Positions 1 through 8,319 of a stretch of 64,000 nucleotides of DNA are shown here, piece by piece. Within the stretch, counting starts at the first letter, position 1, and the number at the start of each line of letters is the position of its first letter. This stretch comes from Neopararhizobium haloflavum (GTDB taxonomy: Bacteria; Pseudomonadota; Alphaproteobacteria; Rhizobiales; Rhizobiaceae). A program made the translations under genes and the position numbers. The notes beneath the pieces were generated by a model. That model saw nothing but the letters and a program-made list of their open reading frames with translations. It did not search any database and was not told the DNA's origin. Where the stretch lies: positions 124,001 to 188,000 of the forward strand of contig NZ_NWUC01000001.1 in NCBI RefSeq assembly GCF_002750855.1, given 5' to 3'.

Positions 1-634
1 GGGCGTCGAAGCGGCGCGCGCCGGCGATGCAGGCAAGGGATTTGCCGTTGTCGCGCAGGAAGTGCGCGAATTGGCCCAGCGCTCCGCCAACGCCGCCAAG
101 GAGATCAAGGGACTGATCCACAAGTCCACCGACGAGGTGGGCGCAGGTGTGGCACACGTCAACAAGACCGGCGTGTCGCTGGAAGAAATCGAAAAGCACG
201 TGCATCTGATAAGCGGTCACATCTCGGCGATCGTGACGTCCGCGCGCGAGCAGTCGGTCGGTCTCCAGGAGATCAACACCGCGGTCAACCAGATGGACCA
301 GGTGACGCAGAAGAACGCCGCGATGGTCGAAGAGACGAACGCCGCCTGCCAAAGCCTTGAAGAACAGGCCGGTCAGCTGCGCCGCCTCGTCAGCCGCTTC
401 CACACGGAGGGACGCGCCGGGCACGGCGCTGCCCCTGGCGCGGTCATGGCGGAGCCTCGCGGGCCGGCCGTTCATGTCGTCGGCGATAGCGGCGCGGCGC
501 AAGCGAAGGCGCGGCGCGATGAGTCGCCCGCACGGGCGCTCGGCCGCCGTCTGGCCGGCGCATTCGGAGGAGGGGCGGGCGCCCAGGCGGCCGCGTTGAA
601 GCCAGTCGATGATGATGGCTGGACTGAATTCTGA
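1..634 (+). CDS. Methyl-accepting chemotaxis protein, C-terminal part (cut by window start)
   Basis: This is the cytoplasmic signalling end of a chemoreceptor, which controls CheA/CheW in response to ligand. The frame is open from base 2, and about 210 residues are visible. The first residues include the conserved hairpin-tip segment ([18 protein letters not shown], then RSANAAKEI), followed by the descending coiled-coil helix with [19 protein letters not shown]. After about residue 125 the chain becomes an Ala/Gly/Arg-rich flexible linker and ends in DDDGWTEF. The final GWTEF resembles the C-terminal aromatic pentapeptide (NWETF in enteric receptors) that tethers CheR and CheB. The sensor and membrane part lie upstream of the window, so ligand and localisation are unknown. 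No chemotaxis gene follows; the next gene is unrelated. Confidence 0.95.
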   Translation, partial: GVEAARAGDAGKGFAVVAQEVRELAQRSANAAKEIKGLIHKSTDEVGAGVAHVNKTGVSLEEIEKHVHLISGHISAIVTSAREQSVGLQEINTAVNQMDQVTQKNAAMVEETNAACQSLEEQAGQLRRLVSRFHTEGRAGHGAAPGAVMAEPRGPAVHVVGDSGAAQAKARRDESPARALGRRLAGAFGGGAGAQAAALKPVDDDGWTEF

Positions 635-766
635 CGCTGGCTGAATCGAGCATCCTATTTGTACTGAGGGCTTTCGCGGCATGACCACCGCGGGAGCCCA
701 TTTTCTATTGGCGGGGCTGCGGAACCGAAGCAGGCCGTTGCCGTTGTTGGGCGGAGAGGGGTGCCG

Positions 767-1516
767 ATGCAATTTGCTGACCTGAAGATCGTCCTGTCCC
801 GCAAGGCTGTCTGGCCGGCGGCGGTCATGTCGTTTCTGGCGGCTGGACTGTTCGTCTTCATCGAACTTGCCGAAGAGATCATGGAAGGCGAAGCGCTCGA
901 TTTCGACGAGGCGCTGCTGCTTGCCTTTCGCAACCCGGCCGATCTCGGCGACCCGCTCGGACCGCCCTGGCTGGAGGAGACCGCGCTCGAACTGACGGCG
1001 CTCGGCGGCTATCCGGTCATTGTGGTGCTGACGCTTGCCGTGGCAGGCTATCTCGGCGTCGCGGCCTGGCGCGGTGCGGCGCTCTACGTCCTGGCATCGG
1101 TGGCGGGGGGCAGTGCGCTTTCGGCGCTGCTCAAACGCTTTTTCGAGCGGCCGCGTCCCGATATCGTCGAACAGCTCGACGTCATTCACACGGCCAGCTT
1201 TCCCAGTGGACACGCCATGGTGGGGACGGTGACCTATCTGACGCTCGGCGCGCTTCTGGTGCGCTATGCCAAGACGCGGGCCGAGATGATCTATGTGGTG
1301 TTCACCGCAGGCGTCATCACGGTGCTGGTGGGGCTGACGCGCGTTTATCTCGGCGTGCACTGGCCGAGCGACGTCGTCGCCGGATGGGCCATGGGTCTGT
1401 CGTGGGCGGCGTTCGTCTGGTGCGTCGTCGCCGTTATCGAATATCGCGCGCAGATATCGGCCATCGGGTCGCGCGCATCGGGTTATCTGATAGGACGCGG
1501 GAAGGTCGAGCCATGA
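767..1516 (+). CDS. PAP2-family membrane phosphatase
   Basis: This is a membrane phosphatase of the type 2 phosphatidic acid phosphatase family, 249 residues. The three family motifs are present: KRFFERPRPD (K-x6-RP), SFPSGH, and the SR-x5-H-x3-D-type motif seen as TRVYLGVHWPSD. Several hydrophobic segments surround them. Likely substrates are lipid phosphates or undecaprenyl diphosphate; the sequence does not decide. I chose ATG 767 because GGAGAGG lies seven bases upstream; a GTG at 761 is too close to it. The stop overlaps the start of the DUF1206 gene (ATGA), so the two are probably translationally coupled. Confidence 0.9.
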   Translation: MQFADLKIVLSRKAVWPAAVMSFLAAGLFVFIELAEEIMEGEALDFDEALLLAFRNPADLGDPLGPPWLEETALELTALGGYPVIVVLTLAVAGYLGVAAWRGAALYVLASVAGGSALSALLKRFFERPRPDIVEQLDVIHTASFPSGHAMVGTVTYLTLGALLVRYAKTRAEMIYVVFTAGVITVLVGLTRVYLGVHWPSDVVAGWAMGLSWAAFVWCVVAVIEYRAQISAIGSRASGYLIGRGKVEP

Positions 1517-2352
1517 ACACCGCAGCGATGGTCGCGCGCGCCGACAAGACCTGGTTCAAGCCGTTCGCCCGCATCGGCTATGCAGCGCGCGGGCTCGTCT
1601 ATCTGGTCATCGGCCTGTTCGCCGCGCTTGCCGCAATCGGCGCGGGCCAGGAAATGGGATCGCGCGACGCGCTGCAGACGATGCTGAGTTCTGCGTTCGG
1701 CGACGTGCTGGCCATCGTGCTGATGGCCGGCATGGTGTCCTATCTCATCTGGCGGTTCATCCAGGCGCTCGCCGATACCGACCGCCACGGACGAGGCGCA
1801 AAGGGACTTGCCATTCGAGGTGGGCTGATCGCCTCCGGCATCACCTACGGTATTCTTGCCGTCTATACGTTCGGGCTCTGGAACGGTTCGGGTGGTGGCT
1901 CTGGTGGAGGATCGCAAGGCGGTGCCGACATCCCCACGGCCATAGCCGGCTTCGTCGGCAGCCAGGTCGTGTCAATGACACTCACGATCGTCTTCATCGG
2001 TGTCGGCATCGCTCATATCGTCAAGGCGGTCCGCAAGGGCTATGAGCGCCATTTCGCCGCGCCGTCAGGGGCCATGAAGATCATCCACCCCGTCGCGCGC
2101 GCCGGGCTCACAGCGCGGGGGCTGGCATTTCTGGTGGTGGCGTTTCTGTTTTTCTATCGTGGCCTGAACGCCGCGGAAGACGGAGGCTCGACGCCGGGGA
2201 TCGAGGATGCGCTCTCCTTCATTCAGGATCTGCCTGCCGGATGGCTGCTGCTTTCTCTAATGGGCGTCGGTCTGGTCTGCTTCGCCGCCTACTCTTTTCT
2301 TGAGGCGATCTGGCGACGCATCAATGTCGAGGACGCCAATGCAGTTGGCTGA
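1513..2352 (+). CDS. DUF1206 domain membrane protein
   Basis: A 279-residue integral membrane protein of the DUF1206 family, whose function is not established. The family is built from repeated two-helix units, and the repeat signature is visible near the N-terminus (IGYAARGLVYLVIGLFA) and again in the C-terminal third (RAGLTARGLAFLVVAFLFF), with a middle unit around RGGLIASGITYGILAVYTF. A Gly/Ser-rich stretch, GSGGGSGGGSQGG, sits in the loop after the fourth hydrophobic segment. The ATG overlaps the PAP2 stop, and the gene overlaps the following DUF4112 gene, so three genes form one tight transcription unit. The shared operon suggests an envelope role, but that is inference. Confidence 0.85.
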   Translation: MNTAAMVARADKTWFKPFARIGYAARGLVYLVIGLFAALAAIGAGQEMGSRDALQTMLSSAFGDVLAIVLMAGMVSYLIWRFIQALADTDRHGRGAKGLAIRGGLIASGITYGILAVYTFGLWNGSGGGSGGGSQGGADIPTAIAGFVGSQVVSMTLTIVFIGVGIAHIVKAVRKGYERHFAAPSGAMKIIHPVARAGLTARGLAFLVVAFLFFYRGLNAAEDGGSTPGIEDALSFIQDLPAGWLLLSLMGVGLVCFAAYSFLEAIWRRINVEDANAVG

Positions 2353-2782
2353 ACAGAACGACGATTTCGACCGCACCAATGGCCCGGCGATCGCCGAGCT
2401 CTTCGACGACACGCCAAGGGGACGCGAAAGGCGGGCGCTTTTGCGTCGGCTCGAGCAGGTGGAAAAACTGTTCGACCGAAATTTCAAGCTGTTCGGGATC
2501 CGCTTCGGCTGGGATGCGATCCTTGGTCTGGTCCCGGTCGCCGGCGATACGGTGGCGGCAGGCGTTGCCGGCTGGATCTTCTGGAAGGCGCAGAAGCTCG
2601 GTGTACCAACCCCGCTCAAGGCCAAAATGGCCGGCAATATCGCCTTCGACTATATTTTTGGCGCAATCCCTCTCGTCGGCACCATCGTCGACGTCGCCTA
2701 CAAGGCCAATACGCGCAACGTTCGCCTGCTGAAGGAGCATCTTCTGGAGGAGGAAGAAAGGGAGAGCCGGACGCACATGTGA
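2339..2782 (+). CDS. DUF4112 domain protein
   Basis: A protein of about 147 residues matching DUF4112, a family without a known role. The core pattern is clear: RFGWDAILGLVPVAGD, then a hydrophobic helix, a second GAIPLVGTIVDVAYKANTRN segment, and a charged C-terminus that follows NVRLLKEHL. The two PVAGD/PLVGT-type turns suggest a pair of membrane-embedded hairpins. ATG 2339 is preferred because GAGGA lies about six bases upstream; ATG 2324 in the same frame would add five residues. Either start lies inside the end of the DUF1206 gene, pointing to coupled translation as third gene of the unit. A strong hairpin follows at 2828. Confidence 0.85.
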   Translation: MQLAEQNDDFDRTNGPAIAELFDDTPRGRERRALLRRLEQVEKLFDRNFKLFGIRFGWDAILGLVPVAGDTVAAGVAGWIFWKAQKLGVPTPLKAKMAGNIAFDYIFGAIPLVGTIVDVAYKANTRNVRLLKEHLLEEEERESRTHM

Positions 2783-2827
2783 TGGCGACCGTGGAACCCT
2801 GAACCAACAGGGATATCTGGAATGGCG

Positions 2828-2859
2828 AAGGTCCGCCGGCAGGGAAAACGGCGGACCTT
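2828..2859. terminator. Bidirectional hairpin terminator between convergent genes
   Basis: A perfect 11-base-pair inverted repeat (AAGGTCCGCCG / CGGCGGACCTT) with a 10-base loop sits between the ends of the DUF4112 gene (+) and the small aceA-partner gene (-). On the plus strand it continues with TTCTTCT-like pyrimidines; on the minus strand with TTCGCC. The position and symmetry fit termination from both sides. Confidence 0.75.
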
Positions 2860-2871
2860 CTTCTGCGGGGC

Positions 2872-3105
2872 TTAGCGGCCCTGGGTCACGATAACGGGGA
2901 TCAAGAGGTCGCCCCAATTGCCTTCCGAATGATGGCGGGCAGAGCGGACGAGTTCGACGGAGACCCCGGCATCCACCGCCTTCATCACGGACTGGTTCAG
3001 GCGGTGCAGGTCGTTTGCCACCATGCGGATCGCAGCCTGCTGCCCGTCCGTCATCGCCGATGCCTGTTCCTCGGCCCGTTCCTTGACGCGTGAAATCGAT
3101 GCCAT
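2872..3105 (-). CDS. Small hypothetical protein downstream of isocitrate lyase
   Basis: A 77-residue soluble protein with no family I can name. It is Lys/Arg/Glu-rich at the start (MASISRVKERAEEQ), mostly predicted helical, and ends LLIPVIVTQGR. I chose the ATG at 3105 because ACAGGAGATTTC precedes it, an excellent ribosome binding site; a longer in-frame reading to 3204 has no such signal. It lies about 95 bases after the aceA stop on the same strand and probably shares its transcript. A role linked to the glyoxylate shunt is only suggested by position. Confidence 0.7.
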   Translation of the reverse strand: MASISRVKERAEEQASAMTDGQQAAIRMVANDLHRLNQSVMKAVDAGVSVELVRSARHHSEGNWGDLLIPVIVTQGR

Positions 3106-3200
3106 CTTGAAATCTCCTGTTTCTGGCTCGTGGTCTGGACCTTTCGGTCCGGGAACGCGGCGCTCGCCAAGGGGCCTTTTCGAGCGCCGCGCTATAGGGA

Positions 3201-4508
3201 TCATTCCGCGGCGGGTTTGAATTCCTGCTCCGGTCTGAACTGGGCGCTCTCGGTCGATTCACCCATTGCGGTCGTCGAGGACTGGCCGCCTGTGATCGCC
3301 ATCGATACGGCATCGAAATAGCCGGTGCCGACTTCGCGCTGATGCTTGGTCGCGGTGTAGCCGTTCGCTTCCGACGCGAATTCGGCTTCCTGCAACTGCG
3401 AATAGGCCGCCATCTGGCGATCCTTGTAACCGCGGGCGAGTTCGAACATGCCGTGGTTCAACTGGTGGAAGCCGGCCAGCGTGATGAACTGGAATTTGTA
3501 GCCCATCGCGCCCAGCTCGCGCTGGAACTTCGCGATCGTCGCGTCGTCGAGGTTCTTCTTCCAGTTGAAGGACGGCGAGCAGTTATAGGCGAGCATCTTG
3601 CCGGGATGGACCTTGTGAACACCCTCGGCGAACTTGCGCGCCTGCTCCAGATCCGGCTTGGAGGTTTCGCACCAGATGAGATCGGCATGGCGTGCGTAGG
3701 CGACGGCGCGGGCGATGCAGGGTTCGAGACCGTTCTTTACGCGGTAGAAGCCTTCCGCCGTGCGTCCGGCGTCGTAGTCGACGAAGGGCTGGTCGCGCTC
3801 GTCGATGTCCGATGTCAGGAGTTTGGCGGCTTCCGCGTCTGTTCGGGCAATGACGAGGGTCGGCGTTCCCATGACGTCGGCTGCGAGGCGCGCGGCGGTC
3901 AGGTTGCGGATATGGGCCGCGGTCGGGATGAGGACCTTGCCGCCGAGATGGCCGCACTTCTTCTCCGAAGCGAGCTGATCCTCATAATGGACGCCGGCGG
4001 CGCCGGCCTCGATGAAGGCCTTCATGATCTCGAAGGCGTTGAGCGGGCCGCCGAAACCAGCCTCGGCATCGGCAACGATGGGAGCGAACCACGTTTCGAC
4101 GGAAAGACCGTTGCCTTCGGCCTGCTCGATCTGGTCGGCGCGCTGCAGCGTCTTGTTGATGCGCTTTGCGAGCTCCGGCGCCGCATTGGCCGGGTAGAGC
4201 GACTGGTCGGGATACATTGCAGAGGCGGTGTTGGCGTCCGCCGCGACCTGCCAGCCCGAAAGATAGATGGCCTTGAGGCCGGCGCGGACCATCTGCATGG
4301 CCTGATTGCCTGAAAGGGCTCCAAGCGCGTTGACGAAATCATCCGAGCGGATCAAATCCCACAAACGGTTGGCGCCGTTTTCGGCCAGCGTATACTTGAT
4401 CTGGATCGAGCCACGAAGCCGCTTGACCTCTTCGGGTCCGTACGGGCGGTCGATGCCGTCGAAGCGTCCCTCAGGCGCAGATGGGATCAGGTTGTAAAAA
4501 TCTGTCAT
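3201..4508 (-). CDS. aceA: Isocitrate lyase
   Basis: Isocitrate lyase splits isocitrate into succinate and glyoxylate, the first step of the glyoxylate shunt used for growth on acetate and fatty acids. The 435-residue length is normal. The catalytic loop [14 protein letters not shown], with the active-site cysteine, is near residue 185, and conserved stretches such as [20 protein letters not shown] and FNWKKNLDD are all present. ATG 4508 has GGAGAGAC upstream. The gene is divergent from an ScfR-type regulator that starts at 4741, and the 232 bases between carry repeated TGTAAA elements. Malate synthase is not in this window. Confidence 0.98.
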   Translation of the reverse strand: MTDFYNLIPSAPEGRFDGIDRPYGPEEVKRLRGSIQIKYTLAENGANRLWDLIRSDDFVNALGALSGNQAMQMVRAGLKAIYLSGWQVAADANTASAMYPDQSLYPANAAPELAKRINKTLQRADQIEQAEGNGLSVETWFAPIVADAEAGFGGPLNAFEIMKAFIEAGAAGVHYEDQLASEKKCGHLGGKVLIPTAAHIRNLTAARLAADVMGTPTLVIARTDAEAAKLLTSDIDERDQPFVDYDAGRTAEGFYRVKNGLEPCIARAVAYARHADLIWCETSKPDLEQARKFAEGVHKVHPGKMLAYNCSPSFNWKKNLDDATIAKFQRELGAMGYKFQFITLAGFHQLNHGMFELARGYKDRQMAAYSQLQEAEFASEANGYTATKHQREVGTGYFDAVSMAITGGQSSTTAMGESTESAQFRPEQEFKPAAE

Positions 4509-4587
4509 AATGTCTCTCCAGTCTTTGGTCCGATGGATCGCGATCGATCCTGGAAGCCGATGATCTCGCGAACGTCGTGTGACATGA

Positions 4588-4728
4588 TTTACATTGCGCT
4601 GCCGCAGAACGCCACATAATGCCGCAATATCAGCGCTAAATTCGGGTCACGCTGTCTTGTGTTTGACAAGATCGGGATGTAAAATTGTAAAAAATGTAAA
4701 ATCCCAGATCTGCATGCGGGCTGTAAAG
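4588..4728. promoter_or_regulatory. Divergent aceA / regulator control region with TGTAAA repeats
   Basis: The intergenic region contains TGTAAAA at 4678-4684, TTGTAAAA at 4686-4693, TGTAAAA at 4695-4701 and TGTAAAG at 4722-4728, plus one inverted copy TTTACAT at 4588-4594. A TTGACA at 4663-4668 followed 16-17 bases later by TTGTAA makes a plausible promoter for the rightward regulator gene, with the repeats lying on its -10 region. This arrangement suggests an operator for autoregulation and for aceA control. The assignment to the neighbouring regulator is inference. Confidence 0.55.
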
Positions 4729-4740
4729 GTTTTCACAGAA

Positions 4741-6177
4741 ATGGCCGAACAGAAGATTTTCGCGGGGCCGCGCGTGCGCCGCTTGCGCAATGGGCTCGAC
4801 CTCACCCAGACCGCCATGGCCGAGGCGCTGGGCATTTCGCCATCGTATCTCAACCTCATCGAGCGCAATCAGCGGCCATTGACCGTTCAACTGCTGCTCA
4901 AGCTGTCTTCGGTCTTCAAGATCGACCTCGACGAACTGCAGGGGGAAGCAACGGCGACGGCCGGGGCCTTGAAGGAGGTTTTTTCAGATCCGCTTCTGGC
5001 CGGTGAACTGCCGGGGGATCAGGAGCTGATCGAGATCGCCGATGCCGCGCCCAACGCGGCGGCGGGCATTGTGAAGCTCTACCGCGCGTTTCGCGAGCAG
5101 GCAGAGCGCCTTTCCGACCTGTCCGAACTTCTGGCGCGCGAGGGCCACGAGACCGTCGCGTCAGGAGCCAAGATGCCGATCGACGAGGTGCGTGAAACGT
5201 TCGAGCGGCAGGCGAACCATTTCGATGCGATCGACCGGGCGGCGGAAGCGTTTCATGAGACATTGAACGCGGGCGACGATCTGTCCGGCGCAATCAAGGT
5301 GTGGCTGAAGCGCGAGCACGGCATCGTGGTGCGCGCTCTGCCGGTTCACGCCATGCCGAACCTGCGCCGTCGCTACGATCGCCACTCCATGCGGCTGTTC
5401 CTGTCCGAACGGCTGTCTCCGTTCGATCAGATGCGCGAGGTCGCGTTGGAGGCGTGCCAACTCGCGCTGCGCGAGGAGATCGTTCGCACGCTCGACGGCA
5501 TGAGCCTGTCCAGCAATGAGGCACGCCGTATCGGTCGTTTCGAACTGGCCCGCTACGCCGCCCACGCGCTGATGATGCCATACGCGGCGTTTCTCGCTGC
5601 CGCGCAACGAGCGCGATACGACATCGACGTTCTGCGCTCACGCTTCAACGTCTCGTACGAACAGGTCGCCAACCGGCTGACGACCTTGCAGCGCAAGGGA
5701 GCAGAAGGCGTGCCCTTTTTCCTTCTGGAGATCGACAATGCCGGGCACAAGTTCCGAAGGGCAGGGGCGCGCGGCTATCCGCAGGCCCGATTTGGCGGCG
5801 ATTGTCCGAAGCTCAACATCCATGCCGCATTTTCCCAGCCCGGGCAGATCCTGGTCGACGCGGTCGAACTGACCGACGGCGCGGAGTTCCTCGTGGTCTC
5901 GCGCACGCTCGAGGGTCCGCAGGCGGCGTTCAACGAGCGGGTTCGTCGCACCGCGCTTCTGGTCGGCTGCGACGTCGGTTTTCGCGACGAGATCGTTTAT
6001 GGCCGCGCCGTGGGGAGCATCACCGGCAGCACCCGCGATCGCGACACAACCAAGGTCGGCACAGCCTGCCGTCTGTGCGAGCGACAGGGCTGCCTGGCGC
6101 GGGCGGAGCCGCCCGTAACCCGGCCGCTGGGGCTGGACGAAATGGTGACCGGGCTGAGTGCTTTCGACTTTCAGTGA
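4741..6177 (+). CDS. ScfR/RamB-type transcriptional regulator of acyl-CoA metabolism (XRE family)
   Basis: A 478-residue regulator with an N-terminal XRE helix-turn-helix (about residues 12-65, including ALGISPSYLNLIERNQRPLT), a central IrrE-N-terminal-like region and a C-terminal domain of the DUF2083 type. Near residue 443 is the cysteine cluster CRLCERQGC, typical of short-chain fatty acyl regulators. Relatives (RamB in actinobacteria, PccR-like proteins in alphaproteobacteria) control glyoxylate-cycle or propionyl-CoA genes. I placed the start at ATG 4741; the frame is open upstream to 4594, but that part runs through the promoter repeats and has no family similarity. The divergent position opposite aceA supports aceA as its target. 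Confidence 0.88.
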   Translation: MAEQKIFAGPRVRRLRNGLDLTQTAMAEALGISPSYLNLIERNQRPLTVQLLLKLSSVFKIDLDELQGEATATAGALKEVFSDPLLAGELPGDQELIEIADAAPNAAAGIVKLYRAFREQAERLSDLSELLAREGHETVASGAKMPIDEVRETFERQANHFDAIDRAAEAFHETLNAGDDLSGAIKVWLKREHGIVVRALPVHAMPNLRRRYDRHSMRLFLSERLSPFDQMREVALEACQLALREEIVRTLDGMSLSSNEARRIGRFELARYAAHALMMPYAAFLAAAQRARYDIDVLRSRFNVSYEQVANRLTTLQRKGAEGVPFFLLEIDNAGHKFRRAGARGYPQARFGGDCPKLNIHAAFSQPGQILVDAVELTDGAEFLVVSRTLEGPQAAFNERVRRTALLVGCDVGFRDEIVYGRAVGSITGSTRDRDTTKVGTACRLCERQGCLARAEPPVTRPLGLDEMVTGLSAFDFQ

Positions 6178-6355
6178 GGTTCGAACGGCAATCCGGCCCC
6201 AGTGTCGACGCCAGCCGTTCAAAGGTGTGGCCGCTTGGCAATGCCAGGGGGAAAAGTCACACTCCGTCAACCTGAAGTTTCTGGCGTAAACGCAGCCTTA
6301 ACCATAAGTGCCGTAGCTGCCCAGTACAGGGGCCACATTATTGTTCGGGGACACG

Positions 6356-6973
6356 ATGTCACTTTCACGACGGGGATTTCTTGCTGGCGCGGCGGTATTC
6401 GTCGCCGGTTGCACCAACGCCGAGTATCAAACGGCCCGCCTTAATTACGCAGCGCTGCCCGACGAGCGGTTTCCTCTCGCTTCCGTGCCGCTGGCCGAGA
6501 TCGATCCCGAATTGCGCCGGCAGGAAGTCGCCTATGACGGGAACGAGCCGGCCGGCACTGTCGTTGTCGACACGCCGGCGCGCCGGCTCTACTACGTCAT
6601 GGGTGACGGACGGGCGATGCGCTACGGAATCGGTGTGGGACGCGAAGGTCTTGCGCTGCGCGGCGATGCAAGGGTCGGCCGCAAGGCGCAATGGCCGAGC
6701 TGGACGCCGACCGGCAACATGATCCGCCGTGATCCGCGCAACAGGCAGTTTGCCAGCGGCGTTCCGGGCGGCCCCAACAATCCGCTCGGCGCGCGGGCGC
6801 TCTATCTCTACAGGGGCGGGCGGGACACCATGTTTCGCATCCACGGCACGAACCAGCCGAGTTCCATCGGCCACGCCATGTCGAGCGGTTGCGTGCGCAT
6901 GCTCAATCACGATGTCATCGATCTCTATGAGCGCGTACCCGTCGGCGCGAAGGTCAACGTCATACAGGCGTGA
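6356..6973 (+). CDS. L,D-transpeptidase (YkuD family), lipoprotein-like
   Basis: A 205-residue envelope enzyme that would form 3-3 peptidoglycan cross-links or attach proteins to peptidoglycan. The N-terminus is MSLSRRGFLAG, with a twin-arginine-like pair, and AVFVAGC forms a lipobox, so the mature protein is probably lipid-anchored in the periplasm. The YkuD catalytic signature is clear: IHGTN followed by SSGCVRM, giving His and the nucleophilic Cys. ATG 6356 is preferred over 6341 because it starts exactly at the signal peptide. It stands alone between the acyl regulator and the polyamine operon. Confidence 0.93.
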   Translation: MSLSRRGFLAGAAVFVAGCTNAEYQTARLNYAALPDERFPLASVPLAEIDPELRRQEVAYDGNEPAGTVVVDTPARRLYYVMGDGRAMRYGIGVGREGLALRGDARVGRKAQWPSWTPTGNMIRRDPRNRQFASGVPGGPNNPLGARALYLYRGGRDTMFRIHGTNQPSSIGHAMSSGCVRMLNHDVIDLYERVPVGAKVNVIQA

Positions 6974-7158
6974 GGCTGCGCTCGCCGCCGGGTGTTTGAG
7001 GTCCGCACGGTCAAACGTGCCGGAACGGTAGGCAAATTGCGTTGCATTTATGCTTGTTCGCCTCCGAAAAGCCGCCTAATTTCGAACTCAATCAAGAAAC
7101 GGCGCCGGTCCGCGCGAGGCCGGCGGCAACAGGGCGACTTCAGAAGGATTATCAGCAC

Positions 7159-8250
7159 ATGGGCATGACACGGGTCTTCGCCGCAGCAGCCATCATGGCG
7201 GCAGGCACAACCGGGGCGCTGGCACAGGATCGCGTGGTCAACGTCTACAACTGGTCGGATTATATCGACGACGAGATTCTCGCCGATTTCACCGAGGAGA
7301 CAGGCATCGAAGTCGTCTACGACGTCTACGATTCCAACGAGATGCTGGAAACGCGACTTCTCGCCGGTGGCTCGGGCTACGATGTCGTCGTGCCGACGAC
7401 CTCGTTCATGGCCCGGCAGATCGAGGCGGGCGTCTACCAGAAGTTGGACAAGTCCAAGCTGCCCAATCTGGAGAACATGTGGGATCTGATCACCGAGCGC
7501 GTCGCCGTGTTCGATCCCGAGAACGCCTATTCGGTCAATTACATGTGGGGCACCAACGGCATCGGCTACAATGTCGACATGGTCAAGGAGCGGCTCGGCC
7601 TCGAAACGGTCGACAGCTGGTCGGTGGTGTTCGACCCTGAGAACGCGGAAAAGCTCGCCGATTGCGGCATCCATTTCCTCGATTCCCCCGCCGAAATCTT
7701 TCCGGCGATGCTTGCCTATCTCGGTCTCGATCCGACGTCTTCGGACCCCGAGGACATCGCGCAGGCGGAAGAGGCGCTGATGGAAATTCGGCCCTACGTG
7801 CAGAAATTCCACTCTTCCGAGTATATCAACGCTCTTGCCAACGGCGATATCTGTCTGGCGATCGGCTATTCGGGAGACGTCTTCCAGGCCCGCGACCGGG
7901 CGGCGGAGGCTGATGCTGGCGTCGAGGTCGGCTATGCCATCCCGAAGGAAGGCACCGAGATGTGGTTCGACCAGCTGGTCATTCCGGCCGACGCGCCAAA
8001 TGTCGATGAAGCGCACGAATTCATCAACTATCTGATGCAGCCCGAAGTCATCGCGAAGGCCTCGAACTACGTTTACTATGCCAACGGCAACGAGGCCTCT
8101 CAGGAGTTCCTCGTGGAGGATGTGATCAGCGATCCGGCGATCTATCCGCCGGCCGAGGCACAGGAGACGATGTTCACCAAGACACCCTATGACGCGCGGA
8201 CCAACCGCCTCGTCACGCGGGCCTGGACACGGGTGAAGACCGGACAGTAG
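7159..8250 (+). CDS. potF: Polyamine ABC transporter, periplasmic binding protein
   Basis: The putrescine/spermidine-binding subunit of a PotFGHI-type importer. It has 363 residues, close to E. coli PotF (370). A signal peptide ends at GALAQD, and the mature protein begins with the family pattern VVNVYNWSDYIDD. Later family features include MWGTNGIGYNVDMV and YINALANGDICLAIGYSGD. The start ATG 7159 is preceded by AGAAGGA; ATG 7165 is an alternative. The longer frame to 7042 has no signal-peptide logic. The first gene of a four-gene operon running to 11176. Confidence 0.95.
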   Translation: MGMTRVFAAAAIMAAGTTGALAQDRVVNVYNWSDYIDDEILADFTEETGIEVVYDVYDSNEMLETRLLAGGSGYDVVVPTTSFMARQIEAGVYQKLDKSKLPNLENMWDLITERVAVFDPENAYSVNYMWGTNGIGYNVDMVKERLGLETVDSWSVVFDPENAEKLADCGIHFLDSPAEIFPAMLAYLGLDPTSSDPEDIAQAEEALMEIRPYVQKFHSSEYINALANGDICLAIGYSGDVFQARDRAAEADAGVEVGYAIPKEGTEMWFDQLVIPADAPNVDEAHEFINYLMQPEVIAKASNYVYYANGNEASQEFLVEDVISDPAIYPPAEAQETMFTKTPYDARTNRLVTRAWTRVKTGQ

Positions 8251-8319
8251 CCATCGACCAATCCGCCGTCTCCGGGACGTGCCCCCGGCGGCGGCCAGTG
8301 GAATGAAGGCGCACCGGCC

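Noticed and set aside
1880-1920. Gly/Ser repeat in the DUF1206 gene as a possible cloning artefact
   Set aside because: The repeat is short, keeps the frame and lies in a loop between helices; natural low-complexity linkers of this type are common in GC-rich genomes.
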